DNA from: JAVVHH01 sp050954595
Lineage (GTDB): Bacteria; Pseudomonadota; Alphaproteobacteria; Acetobacterales; Acetobacteraceae
DNA length: 45,328 nt
Reading direction: 5' to 3'
Assembly (NCBI GenBank): GCA_050954595.1
Contig: JBPBQE010000209.1
Span: forward strand, 1 to 45,328
A model generated the notes under the pieces. It searched no databases. It saw nothing but the letters and a program-made list of their open reading frames with translations, and was not told where the DNA came from. Below, piece by piece: positions 7,600 through 16,700 of this stretch; position 1 is the stretch's first letter; every line of letters begins with the position of its first letter. A program made the position numbers and the translations under genes.

Positions 7600-8133
7600 A
7601 TGTCCTCGCGCCTGGGCGATTTCTATGGCGGGGCGCTGCATCCGCTGACCGGATTGTCGGACCTCATCATCTGGCTCGCGCTCGGCCTGGTCGCCGCGCT
7701 GCAGCCGCCGCACTGGGCGCGATGGATCGTGCTGGCGCTTCCTGCCGGGCTGCTGGTCGGGTTCGTCGCGGGCATCGCTGCCGGTTGGCACACCGACCCG
7801 ATCGCGCTCAGTGCGGCACTGATGATCGGCCTCGGCCTGCTTGCCGCAGCCGCGGCCCGGTTGCCGGGCGGAGCGTTGCTGCTGCTGGCCGTCATCGTGG
7901 GGATCGTTCGGGGCGCGGCCAATGCCAGCGGTCTCGACCCGGAGACGGACCCGGTATTGTTCGGGGCCGGGCTGCTGCTGGCCGGCTACGCCGTCGTCAC
8001 ACTGGTGGCCGCCTTTGCCGCCACCTTCCGCGGCGCGGGCGCGCCGTGGCGCACGATCGCGCTGCGGGCCGGGGGCAGCTGGATCGCCGCCATCGGCCTC
8101 ATGGTCGGCGGCTTCGCCCTGGCCGGGCTCTAG
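7600..8133 (+). CDS. HupE/UreJ family protein, 5'-truncated (signal peptide lost)
   Basis: A hydrophobic protein of 177 residues from the first in-frame ATG (7600) with the HupE/UreJ signature LHPLTGLSDLIIW and about five membrane segments. Just upstream, in the same frame but without a start, the sequence reads GPASAHIMSSRLGDFY. This is the end of a signal peptide with its cleavage site (ASA|H), so the true gene began earlier and its 5' end was removed. The lost His after the cleavage site is a likely metal ligand in this family of putative Ni/Co permeases. The protein is probably not correctly inserted, although ATG 7600 could be used. It ends 4 bases inside the convergent HupE gene. Treat it as a probable pseudogene. 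Confidence 0.6.
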   Translation: MSSRLGDFYGGALHPLTGLSDLIIWLALGLVAALQPPHWARWIVLALPAGLLVGFVAGIAAGWHTDPIALSAALMIGLGLLAAAAARLPGGALLLLAVIVGIVRGAANASGLDPETDPVLFGAGLLLAGYAVVTLVAAFAATFRGAGAPWRTIALRAGGSWIAAIGLMVGGFALAGL

Positions 8134-8723
8134 GCCAGCGCCTCACGCAGGAATACCAGCCCCAGCACCGCCACGCCGACCCTCGCCAGCCGGACCGCGT
8201 AACCACCCGAGCGGTATTTCGTCAGCAGTCCGGCCGAGATCCCGCACGCATGCAGCAAGCCGGTCGCCACCACGAAGCCGACGCCATAGGCCAGGGCGTT
8301 CGAGATCTCCGGCAGTTCCTGGCCATGTGCATAACCGTGGAAGATCGCGAACACCGACACGATGATCGCCGCGATCCACAACGGCGCCCGCGCGGCGAAG
8401 GCGACGGCGAGGCCGAGCACGACGGCCGAGAGCGCGATCATCAGCTCCGGCGGCGGCACCGGCACGCCCACCACGCCGAGCACCGCACCGAACGCCATCA
8501 CCAACGGGAAAGCGATCGGCAACACCCAGATCGCCGGCGCGCCCAGCATGGCGCCCCAGAGACCGACCGACACCATCGCCACCAGGTGATCAAGCCCGGA
8601 AAGCGGATGCATGAACCCGCTGAGCAGCCCGCCGGGCACGCTGACCTCCGTATGCGCCCAGGCCGGATCGCTCACCGTCAGTGCGGCGACGGCAGCGAGG
8701 AGGAGAGAATGTCGAAACTTCAC
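8130..8723 (-). CDS. HupE/UreJ family putative nickel/cobalt permease
   Basis: A 197-residue intact HupE/UreJ protein. A signal peptide ending DPAWA exposes HTEVSVPG at the mature N-terminus, followed by FMHPLSGLDHLVAMVSVGLW, the defining HPLSGxDH motif. About six membrane segments follow, with FHGYAHGQELP (His-rich metal motif) near the middle. Members are thought to move Ni2+ or Co2+ into the cell; direct evidence is limited. It starts at GTG 8723, with GGAGA 7 bases upstream. It overlaps the convergent truncated HupE gene by 4 bases. It may be the surviving copy after decay of its two neighbours. Confidence 0.88.
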   Translation of the reverse strand: MKFRHSLLLAAVAALTVSDPAWAHTEVSVPGGLLSGFMHPLSGLDHLVAMVSVGLWGAMLGAPAIWVLPIAFPLVMAFGAVLGVVGVPVPPPELMIALSAVVLGLAVAFAARAPLWIAAIIVSVFAIFHGYAHGQELPEISNALAYGVGFVVATGLLHACGISAGLLTKYRSGGYAVRLARVGVAVLGLVFLREALA

Positions 8724-8813
8724 GGGCGTTCTCCGGATGGGGGCCGTGTTTTACTCGGTCGGATGATGCATGGCATGTGACGGTTCCGCTCTAGCCATGT
8801 GTCGGAGCCACGA

Positions 8814-9566
8814 ATGCCGTCCTTTCGCCTGATCTGGTTCGCCCTTGCCTGTCTCGTTGTGCGTCCGGCTGCGGCAGCGTCGATACCGCCTTCGGTCCTG
8901 CCGGGTCTTGGCCCCGGTGCCGCGCGCGTGGCGGTCAATGCCACCCAAGCCCCTTGGCGCGGCGTGGTGCGTGTGCAGACGGAGATCGGCGGTCGCTGCA
9001 CCGGCGCGCTGATCGGCCCGCGGCTGGTGTTGACCGCCGCGCACTGCCTGTTCGGCCGCGGAACCGGTCGACTGCTGCGGCCGTCATCCATCCATGTCCT
9101 GTCCGGCTACGACCATGGCGACTTCGCCGGACACGCCCGCGCCGTCGGCGTCGAGATCGGACCTGGCTTTGCTGTCGGGCCGAGCGGCGAACGACTCCCG
9201 GCTGCCCCGCCCGATGCGGATTGGGCCGTCCTGACTCTCGACGCGCCCCTCGGCACGGCAGACCGTGTTCTGCCGCTGCTCCGGCAGCTGCCAGCCAGCG
9301 GCACCCCCGTCATGCTCGGCGGTTTCGAGCAGGATCGGGCACAAATCCTCGTCGCCGACGTCGCTTGTGCCGTCGTTGCCGTGGTCCGCGACGGCGCGGC
9401 GACCTTGCTGCAGCACTCCTGCGCCGGGACCCGCGGGGTCAGCGGCGCACCGTTGCTGGCGCGGGTGCGGGGTCAAGGATGGGGCGTGGTCGGTGTCGCG
9501 TCTGTCGCCGGGATCGCCGCGTCGGGCGGCTTCGCAGTGCCGGCCGCGCTCATTCCGATACGCTGA
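8814..9566 (+). CDS. Secreted trypsin-like serine protease
   Basis: A 250-residue S1-family protease with a Sec signal peptide (residues 1-22, ending RPAAAA). The catalytic triad is visible: H77 in VLTAAHC, D136 in DADWAVL and S210 in RGVSGAPLL. Six cysteines can be counted in the mature part, including those flanking the His (RCTGAL, AHC) and the Ser (HSCAG). ATG 8814 is chosen over one at 8799 because it starts the signal peptide directly. The S1 pocket cannot be read safely, so specificity is open. It is divergent from the HupE gene across a 90-base gap in which no clear promoter was seen. Confidence 0.85.
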   Translation: MPSFRLIWFALACLVVRPAAAASIPPSVLPGLGPGAARVAVNATQAPWRGVVRVQTEIGGRCTGALIGPRLVLTAAHCLFGRGTGRLLRPSSIHVLSGYDHGDFAGHARAVGVEIGPGFAVGPSGERLPAAPPDADWAVLTLDAPLGTADRVLPLLRQLPASGTPVMLGGFEQDRAQILVADVACAVVAVVRDGAATLLQHSCAGTRGVSGAPLLARVRGQGWGVVGVASVAGIAASGGFAVPAALIPIR

Positions 9567-9637
9567 GACGCCGATTGGGGCTTGACGCCAGCGCGCCCAG
9601 GCGGTGCCTGAAACCGCAATCAGCTTTGGATATTGTC

Positions 9638-10567
9638 ATGACAAACAATGGGAAACCCGGCCACGTCCTGCTCGTCGCGAGCCTGATGCAATCGGCCGTC
9701 GACGGGCTCGACGCCGCCGTCGACATGCTCGACGGCCGCGACCCGGCGGTTCGCGAGGAGCTGGTCCGCGCCCATGCCGACACCATCCGCGGCATCGCCA
9801 CCAGCGGCCATGCCGGTGCGTCGCGGGCCTTGATCGAGGCGCTGCCGAAGCTGGAGATCATCGCCTGCTTCAGCGCCGGCATCGACAACGTCGATGTCGA
9901 GGCCGCCGCCGAGCGAGGCATCCCGGTGACCGCGACGTCGGACGCCCTGGCCGACGATGTCGCCGACCTCGCCATCGCGCACTGCCTGCTGCTGCTGCGC
10001 CGCCTCACCCATGCCCATCACTTCGTGCGTGATGGACAGTGGCAGTCCGGCGAGTTCGCCCTGGCGCGCTCGCTGCGCGGCAAGCATCTGGGGATCGTCG
10101 GCATGGGCACCATCGGCTCCGCCATCGCGCGCCGGGCCGAGGCCTTGGCGATGACGGTGCACTACACCTCGCGCAGCCATAAGCCTGCGTTGCCGCAGGA
10201 ATTCCATGACTCCGCCGCTGCCTTGGCCGCCGCCTGCGATGTCATTGTGGTGTGCTGCCCGGCCACGCCGGAAACCTTCCACCTGATCGACGCCAGCGTG
10301 CTGGCCGCACTCGGTTCGGATGGCTACCTGATCAACATCGCCCGCGGCAGCGTGGTGGACGAGGCCGCTCTGGTCTCGGCGCTTCAAGCGGGCACGATCG
10401 CCGGCGCCGGGCTGGACGTGTTCGAGGACGAGCCGCGCCCCCTGCCCGCCTTGCTGACGATGGACAACGTCATCCTGACGCCGCACATCGGCTCCGGCAC
10501 GCACGAGACGCGGGCGGCTATGGGGCAGTCCATGATCGACAGCTTGGTCGGCCACTTCAGCCGCTAG
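9638..10567 (+). CDS. D-isomer-specific 2-hydroxyacid dehydrogenase (glyoxylate/hydroxypyruvate reductase-like)
   Basis: A 309-residue cytosolic oxidoreductase. The NAD(P)-binding GMGTIGSAIA motif is followed by TSRSHK, where Arg after Ser suggests NADPH. The catalytic residues are in place: R236 in NIARGSVVDE, E265 in FEDEP and H283 in TPHIGSGTHE. The FSAGIDNVDVEAA segment is typical of the substrate-binding domain. Such enzymes reduce 2-keto acids (glyoxylate, hydroxypyruvate) to D-2-hydroxyacids; the exact substrate cannot be read from sequence. The 71-base gap before it holds no clear signal. Its end overlaps the convergent hydrolase gene by 11 bases. Confidence 0.92.
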   Translation: MTNNGKPGHVLLVASLMQSAVDGLDAAVDMLDGRDPAVREELVRAHADTIRGIATSGHAGASRALIEALPKLEIIACFSAGIDNVDVEAAAERGIPVTATSDALADDVADLAIAHCLLLLRRLTHAHHFVRDGQWQSGEFALARSLRGKHLGIVGMGTIGSAIARRAEALAMTVHYTSRSHKPALPQEFHDSAAALAAACDVIVVCCPATPETFHLIDASVLAALGSDGYLINIARGSVVDEAALVSALQAGTIAGAGLDVFEDEPRPLPALLTMDNVILTPHIGSGTHETRAAMGQSMIDSLVGHFSR

Positions 10568-11582
10568 CGGGTAGCTCCGGGATCGTCAGGAACGCCTGTG
10601 CCACGTGCTGAAAAGCCTGGTGCGCGCGGCTGACGATCACCGAGTGCGCTGCGCCCCGGATGATCGACAGCTGCCGGTCGCCGTTGGGCAGCTTGTCGAA
10701 GAACGCTTGCAGGTCCTCGAGCGTCGAGATGCCGTCGTACTCGCCTTTGACCAGCAGCACCGGGCTCAGCACTTTTGCCGGGTCGACGATCGGGAGGTGC
10801 GCCGTCATGTCGAGATAGGTGCCGGTCGGCACGCTGTCGCCATTGACGATCTCCTTGTTGACGAAGGCGCGGGCGACATCCGGGTCGGTGGTGCCCGGAT
10901 GGTCACGGGTGAAGATGCTTTCCAGCATCGCCCGATCGCGCGGACGGCGGTTATGGGTGCGGTAGAACTCGGTCTGCTCTCCGCGCTTGGCCAGGGTCGG
11001 CGATCCGGCGCCGGTATAGGTGAAAGCGGCCAACACCAGGCGGCCGGCGCGGTCGGGCTGCGCCTGCGCGAACGCCGCCGCCCGGATCGCGCCGGAGGAC
11101 TCGCCGAGCAAATGCTGCCGTACCTGCCCCGTTTCGGCGCGGATCAGGTCGGTTACGGTAATGAGGTCCTGCACGCCGCTGGCGATGTCGGAGTTGCCGC
11201 TGGTCTGCGTCGAGCGGCCGTAGCCCTCGTGATCGAGCGTCCACACGTCGTAGCCGAGGCGGGCGAACACGTTCATCAGCGAGAAGTCGGCGTGGCCGGG
11301 CACCGTCAGGTCGAAGCTGGCCAATGCCGCCGGCGACGAGCCGTGCACTAGCAGCAACACCGGCAGCGCCGCCGCACCCGGCACCGGTGCCGACGCCCGC
11401 TTGCGATACACCGCCAGCCGGATCGCCTCGCCATCGCGGTGCTTGGTGGCCCAGTAACTGGCCGACCACAGCCCGGCCGGAACTTCGGGTGATGGAAGGT
11501 CGGCAGCCCCGCCCGTGAGCAAGGCCGCGCCAGCCATCGCGGCCGCGCCGATGAGGTGCCGGCGCCGTGGCTGCTCTGACAT
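10557..11582 (-). CDS. Alpha/beta hydrolase with Tat-like signal peptide
   Basis: A 341-residue alpha/beta hydrolase. The N-terminus EQPRRRHLIGAAAMAGAAL has twin arginines before a weakly hydrophobic stretch, so export by Tat is likely. The fold is shown by LLLVHGSSPA (oxyanion region), the nucleophile S162 in LLGESSGAI (GxSxG), an Asp in KGEYDGIST and a His in RGAAHSVIV. An esterase or lipase-like role is probable, substrate unknown. GGGAGA lies 8 bases before ATG 11582. It is 41 bases downstream of the PBP1C gene on the same strand and may be the last gene of that operon. Confidence 0.85.
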   Translation of the reverse strand: MSEQPRRRHLIGAAAMAGAALLTGGAADLPSPEVPAGLWSASYWATKHRDGEAIRLAVYRKRASAPVPGAAALPVLLLVHGSSPAALASFDLTVPGHADFSLMNVFARLGYDVWTLDHEGYGRSTQTSGNSDIASGVQDLITVTDLIRAETGQVRQHLLGESSGAIRAAAFAQAQPDRAGRLVLAAFTYTGAGSPTLAKRGEQTEFYRTHNRRPRDRAMLESIFTRDHPGTTDPDVARAFVNKEIVNGDSVPTGTYLDMTAHLPIVDPAKVLSPVLLVKGEYDGISTLEDLQAFFDKLPNGDRQLSIIRGAAHSVIVSRAHQAFQHVAQAFLTIPELPASG

Positions 11583-11623
11583 GAGGCGTTCTCCCGTGAT
11601 CGTTTCGGTCAGGCTACCACGCG

Positions 11624-13738
11624 TCACTCGACGACGACATTGACCGGCGGCGAGGCCGCATCCTGCGAGGCCAGCCGGATCTGGAACCGGTATCGACCGG
11701 GAACCATCGTCCACACCAGCGGCGCGTCGGACGCTGCCGTCGAGATCGGTTGGCCGTTCAGCAACCAGACGATCTGCGCCACCTTGGGCTCCACCGACGC
11801 ATGCAGCACCAGGCGATTCAGGGCGGCGGGCAGGTTCGGATTGCGCCAGACATGCAGGTTGTTGTCCGGCCGCGTGATCGCCAGCCGCATCTCGGGCAGC
11901 GCGGCCGCGAGCGGCTCCGGATGCACCCATTCCGTCAGCAGCTCCGCGCAATCAGACGCCGCTAGCCGCCCGGTGCGGGCGCACAACTCCATCGACTCGC
12001 GACCCGGCGGTGGCGCGAACTCGCCGGCCAGCAGATCGGTCCGCAGGCTGCCGTGCAGATGCAGCATAACTTCCTGTGCCAAGCCCGCTGCTGCCCGTGC
12101 ACCGCTGAGCCGCGTCATCGGACCGGCATCGCCGCGCCCGACCCAGACGCCGACGACGTAGTCGCGCGACCAGGCGAGGGTCCAGGCATCGCGATAACCC
12201 TGCGAGGTGCCGGTCTTGAGCGCGACGGCGAACGGGTATTCCGAGGAGCCGTAGCGCGGGAAGCTCGGCAGGCGGGCAATCGGGTCGCTGAGAAAGCGCC
12301 CGATCAGCCGCGCGGCGTCGAGGCCGATGACCTGGCTGGTCGGCGCCGCCATGCCGGCGACCCAGGTGAGCGGGCGGTCGCGCCCGTCATCGGCAAGAGT
12401 GGCGTAGGCGCGCATCAGGCGTTCGAGCGTGGTCGGCAGCGCGCCGATCGCCATCGCGAGACCAAACCGGTCGGGCGAGCCGGTCTGGTCGTGCAGACCG
12501 AGGCGGCGCAGAGCGTCGAACGCGGGTTGCAGGCCGATGCGGCGCAGCAGGGCCGCGGCCGGCACGTTGCGGGAATTGGCCAGCGCCTGCCGCGGCAGCA
12601 GGGCGCCGAGGAAATCGTGGTCGGCATTGCTGATGCCGGTCGCCCGCTCCGGCGTGTCGGCGGCGATCTGCTGCGGCGTAATCAGTCCGCGGTCTAGGCC
12701 GATCGCGTAGAGAAACGGCTTGAGCGTACTCCCCGGCGAGCGGAACTCGCGGCTGAAGTCGATCCCGCCCAGGCCACTGGTCTGCCCGCCGACATCGGCC
12801 AGCACAGCCCGGTCGCGCCGCCGCAGCACCATGACCGCCACCTGTTGCGCGCCATCCATCCGCCAACGCGCGAGATGTGCGTCCGCCCGGCGGCGCACCC
12901 AATCCTGCATCCCGAGATCGATCGTCGTCCGCACGACGGGCCCCTCCCCCGCTAGACCGAGACGCTGCAGCCGGTGCACCAACAGCAGATCGGGCGGGCG
13001 ACGCGGTGCCGGCCGGGGCATGGTCTCCGGCAGCGCCGCAAGCGCGTCGTCGCGGGTCGCGGCGTCCAGATCCATGGCCAGGATCGCGCGTCGCGCCCGC
13101 GCCTGTAGCCGGCCGGCGCGGCGGAGCGACAGGTGACCCGGCGATTGCGGGATCGAGCACAGCAGCGCCGCCTGCGCCACCGTCAGATCCTCGGCCGGGC
13201 GGTCGAAGTACCAGCGCGCGGCATGGGCGATGCCATGGCTGCTCTCGCCATAGGGCGCCAGGCGTAGATACTGCGCCAGCACCGCCGCATGGCCGTAGCG
13301 CAGGGTCAGCCCGATTGCCGCACCGGCCTCGACCGTCTTGGACCATAGCGTGCGCGGTCGCGGGTGCTGCATGCGCACGACCTGCATCGCGACCGTCGAG
13401 GCGCCGGAGCCGCGCCCGCCACGCAGATGCTGCCAGGCGGCGCGCACGACCGCGACCGGATCGACGCCGGGATGCTGCCAGAAGCGCCGATCCTCGAGCG
13501 CCAGGGTCGCCGCGACCACGCGGGGCGGCGGCGATACGGGCCAGTAGCCGTACTCCACCTGGCGGCCACCGCCGGGCCGAGTACTCTGGTGGCCGATCTG
13601 GGTGATGAAGCCGCCGGCACTATCGGTCACCCAGGCGGTCGGCGTCGGTGCATCGAGGCGGAGGTCGGGGAGGATCTGCAAGGCGGCAGCCCCGGCCAGC
13701 GCAGCCATCCCTAAAAGACCGTACCGCCACGCCGTCAC
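11624..13738 (-). CDS. pbpC: Penicillin-binding protein 1C
   Basis: A 704-residue bifunctional peptidoglycan synthase. It has an N-terminal membrane anchor, then a GT51 glycosyltransferase domain with catalytic E82 in ALEDRRFWQHPGVDP. The transpeptidase domain carries S337TLK340, S389RN391 and K508TGT. The C-terminal ~90 residues match the PBP1C-specific C-terminal domain. Length is slightly under E. coli PbpC (about 770). The GTG at 13738 overlaps the stop of the macroglobulin gene in GTGA, so translation is coupled. PbpC next to a bacterial alpha-2-macroglobulin is a known arrangement, thought to link cell-wall repair to protease trapping. Confidence 0.93.
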   Translation of the reverse strand: MTAWRYGLLGMAALAGAAALQILPDLRLDAPTPTAWVTDSAGGFITQIGHQSTRPGGGRQVEYGYWPVSPPPRVVAATLALEDRRFWQHPGVDPVAVVRAAWQHLRGGRGSGASTVAMQVVRMQHPRPRTLWSKTVEAGAAIGLTLRYGHAAVLAQYLRLAPYGESSHGIAHAARWYFDRPAEDLTVAQAALLCSIPQSPGHLSLRRAGRLQARARRAILAMDLDAATRDDALAALPETMPRPAPRRPPDLLLVHRLQRLGLAGEGPVVRTTIDLGMQDWVRRRADAHLARWRMDGAQQVAVMVLRRRDRAVLADVGGQTSGLGGIDFSREFRSPGSTLKPFLYAIGLDRGLITPQQIAADTPERATGISNADHDFLGALLPRQALANSRNVPAAALLRRIGLQPAFDALRRLGLHDQTGSPDRFGLAMAIGALPTTLERLMRAYATLADDGRDRPLTWVAGMAAPTSQVIGLDAARLIGRFLSDPIARLPSFPRYGSSEYPFAVALKTGTSQGYRDAWTLAWSRDYVVGVWVGRGDAGPMTRLSGARAAAGLAQEVMLHLHGSLRTDLLAGEFAPPPGRESMELCARTGRLAASDCAELLTEWVHPEPLAAALPEMRLAITRPDNNLHVWRNPNLPAALNRLVLHASVEPKVAQIVWLLNGQPISTAASDAPLVWTMVPGRYRFQIRLASQDAASPPVNVVVE

Positions 13739-16700
13739 CGCGCGATGGCAACTCTTGCGCCGCCGGTGCTGCCCGAGATGCCTGGCGCATACAGCATCGC
13801 TACGCTCGCGGGCGGTTCGGTGAAGCTGCCGGCGATCGTGGCGCGCATGCGGGTGCGCAGGCTGAACGTCCCGCGCGGCAATTGTAGCCAGACCGCGGTC
13901 ACGGCGTCGTCGCCGTAATTGGCCCAACTCGGTGCCAGCGTCGGCGCGGCCGAGGGCGTCGCGTCCGCGGTTGCGGTGGCGAGCGCCGGATTGAGCGGCT
14001 CCATCCCGGCCGGTAGCGGCAAGGTGAGTGCCACTTGCGGCCGGTCGGCGTCGCTGACCAGCTCGTCCCATTCCTCGACCACATCGCCGACCGTGAGATG
14101 GATCGTGCCGTCGGCGGCAGGCTCAAGCTTGGTCATCGGGCCGGTCGGCTCGACCTTATAGAGCGTGCGGGTGAGGACGAAGCCGTGCTGGTCTGGTCGG
14201 GCGTCGGCGCCGGGCTGGCTCGGCACGAAAGCGGTGGCCGACAGCACGGCCGTTCCAGCCGGAGCCATGACCGACGCCGGGCCCGCCGCCACCGTCCGCG
14301 CCTGCAGCAACGGGTGCGCCCCATCCAGCGTGCCCGCGACCCGGCGGTCCGGCAGCGCGATGGCGGCCGGCACCGGCTTAGACGTTGCCTGCCACGATGC
14401 GGCCAGCGCTTCGAGTGCGGCGGCCGTAGCGTTCGTGGTGCCCCAACCGTCGCCGCCTGCCAGCCCCAACAGCCCCGCCCGCAACACCGGCAGTCGCGGA
14501 TCGGACGGGGTGGCGCGTGCGACCGCCGAAACGATCTGCGCCAGGCTTCGCGTCTCGGACGGCAGGATGATCGGCGTTGCCGGCTGATCGACCAGCCCGC
14601 CATAAGTCGGCTTGCCGTCGCGCGCGAGCAGGTTGATGCGGCTCCACAGCCCCTCGAGCACCGCCGGCAACAGCTGCCGGTCGGTCGCCGGCAACCGGGC
14701 CAGCACCTGGGCGACATCGGCCAGCGCACCGGTCCGCAACGCGGGCGTCTGGCGCGCCAGTTCGGTCGCCTCGGCGGCCGAGATCGTGCCGCCATCGGCC
14801 AACGCCAGCAGCGCCGTGACGCGGTCGAACAGCTCGGCCGTGCTGGTCAGATGCGGGTAATCGCTGCGCAAGGACGCTGTCAGCACCTTGGCCATCCGAT
14901 CGACCATCGCCTTGTCGACCGGCAGCCCGGCCCGCCCGGCGCCGACCAACACGCGGTAGGCCGTCGCCGTCAGCCACACCCGGCCCGGCGTGCCCAGGAA
15001 GAACGCGACCAGTCCATCGGAGTCCGTTGCCCGCTTGATCGCGTCGATCGTGGCAGCCACGTCGCCGGCCACGCGCTCGCGCAGCCCGGCCGCATCCAGC
15101 AGCGGCGTGAACGGCAACAGCGCCAACTCGCCGCGGGCCAACGCCATGCGCTGCTCGACACCGCCGACCAACGGCCGGGTGAGCGCGAGGGCGCCGGTGA
15201 GGAGCCGGGTCGCGGCCGGGTCGGTGGCCAGCGTGACGGTGCGGGCGAAGCTGGCGGGGCGCACGGGCTCGGTCGGTGGCGCGAGCGTCAGCGTGCCGTC
15301 CGGTCCCACGGCGAGCAGTTCCTGCCGGTTGACGATCGGGCGGTCCGGGCGGATCGGCAGATCGATCTGCACGGAATCACCCGCGCGATCGGCGGTGCGC
15401 TGCACCAGCAGACGGATGCGGGCAAGGTCCGTGCCGTTGGCCGGCTCGGGGACCGTGACGGTGAAATCGGTCCGGGCCGGGCGTTGTCCATCCCACGTCA
15501 CGGCCTGCTCGCGCGGGCCGGTGACGGCCAGATTGTCGAGCGAGATCGTCGCTTGTCCGGCACCGCCGGGTCCTTCGACGATGCGGCCGATCAGCCCGGC
15601 GGTGAAGCTATCGCCGGGTCGCACGAAGCGCGGCAGCGAGGGCTGCGCCACGATCGGTTGCCGGACCTTGAGCTGACCGGTGCCGAAGCCGAACCGGTCG
15701 GGCCCACTGACCGCCTCGGCTCGCAGCATGAACACGGTCAGCGTGTCGGGCAGCTTGACGTGGATGCGCGCGGTGCCGTCGGGGCCGACCTTCACCCGCG
15801 GCTGATACAGCGGCACCGGGGTGAAGTTCTTGCGCACGGAGATGTTCTCCATGCCGAAATCGCCGGCTTCGTCGCCGCCCGGCGCTTCGGCGAGCGGGAT
15901 GACGCCGAACGCCATGTTGCGGGTGTCGCGCGCGACCATGCGGGCGGGGCGGTCGACCAGGAAGTCCGGCAACGGATCGAGCGGCGCTTCCTTGGCCAGC
16001 GCCAACACCGCCTGATCGACCATCCACACCGTGGCCTCACCCGCCGCCGGCCGGCCGGCGGCGTCGGCCAGATGCAGCACGAGGTCGAACTCCTGTGCCG
16101 GGCGGGCCTGCGCCGGCGCATCGAAGCTGACTTGCAGACGGTTCTCCACTGGGCTCACCGCGATGCTGGTCGTCGCGGCCAGCGTCACCGGTTTGCCTTG
16201 GTCGAAGGGGGCCGCCGGGTTGATCGGGCCCGGCAAGCGACCGCGCATCAACAACATGTGGACCACGAGCTTGGGCGTCTGCGCCTTGCGGATCGGCACG
16301 GCGTAGCGGCCGAAACCGTTGGCGATGTCGACCCAGTCGTAGCGGAACCGCCCCTCCGGCTCCTCGACCACGGCCAGGGCGCGGCCAGTCTGGAACGGGC
16401 TCTGCACCAGCAGCGTCGCCGTCTCGCCGGGGACGTAGCGTGGCTTGTCGGTCGAGAGCGTCACCGTCTGCGCTGGCGGCGCCTGCCACGTCACTGGCGT
16501 GTCGCCGGCCATGAACAGGTCGACCTTCACCGTCTGCGTCCGCCCGACGCGATCCTGCGCCGACACCTCGACGACGTAGACCCCCGCCTCGGAGGCGCCG
16601 AAATGTACCGGGATCGGCCCCTCCCCGCTCGTGACCCGGCGCTCGGCCACGACATCGTCGATCACCTCGGTCTGATACTTGGCCGAGCCCTGGGCGAAGT

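Noticed and set aside
9620..10555. Minus-strand open frame of 311 codons under the hydroxyacid dehydrogenase.
   Set aside because: Shadow frame; the plus-strand gene has all catalytic motifs.
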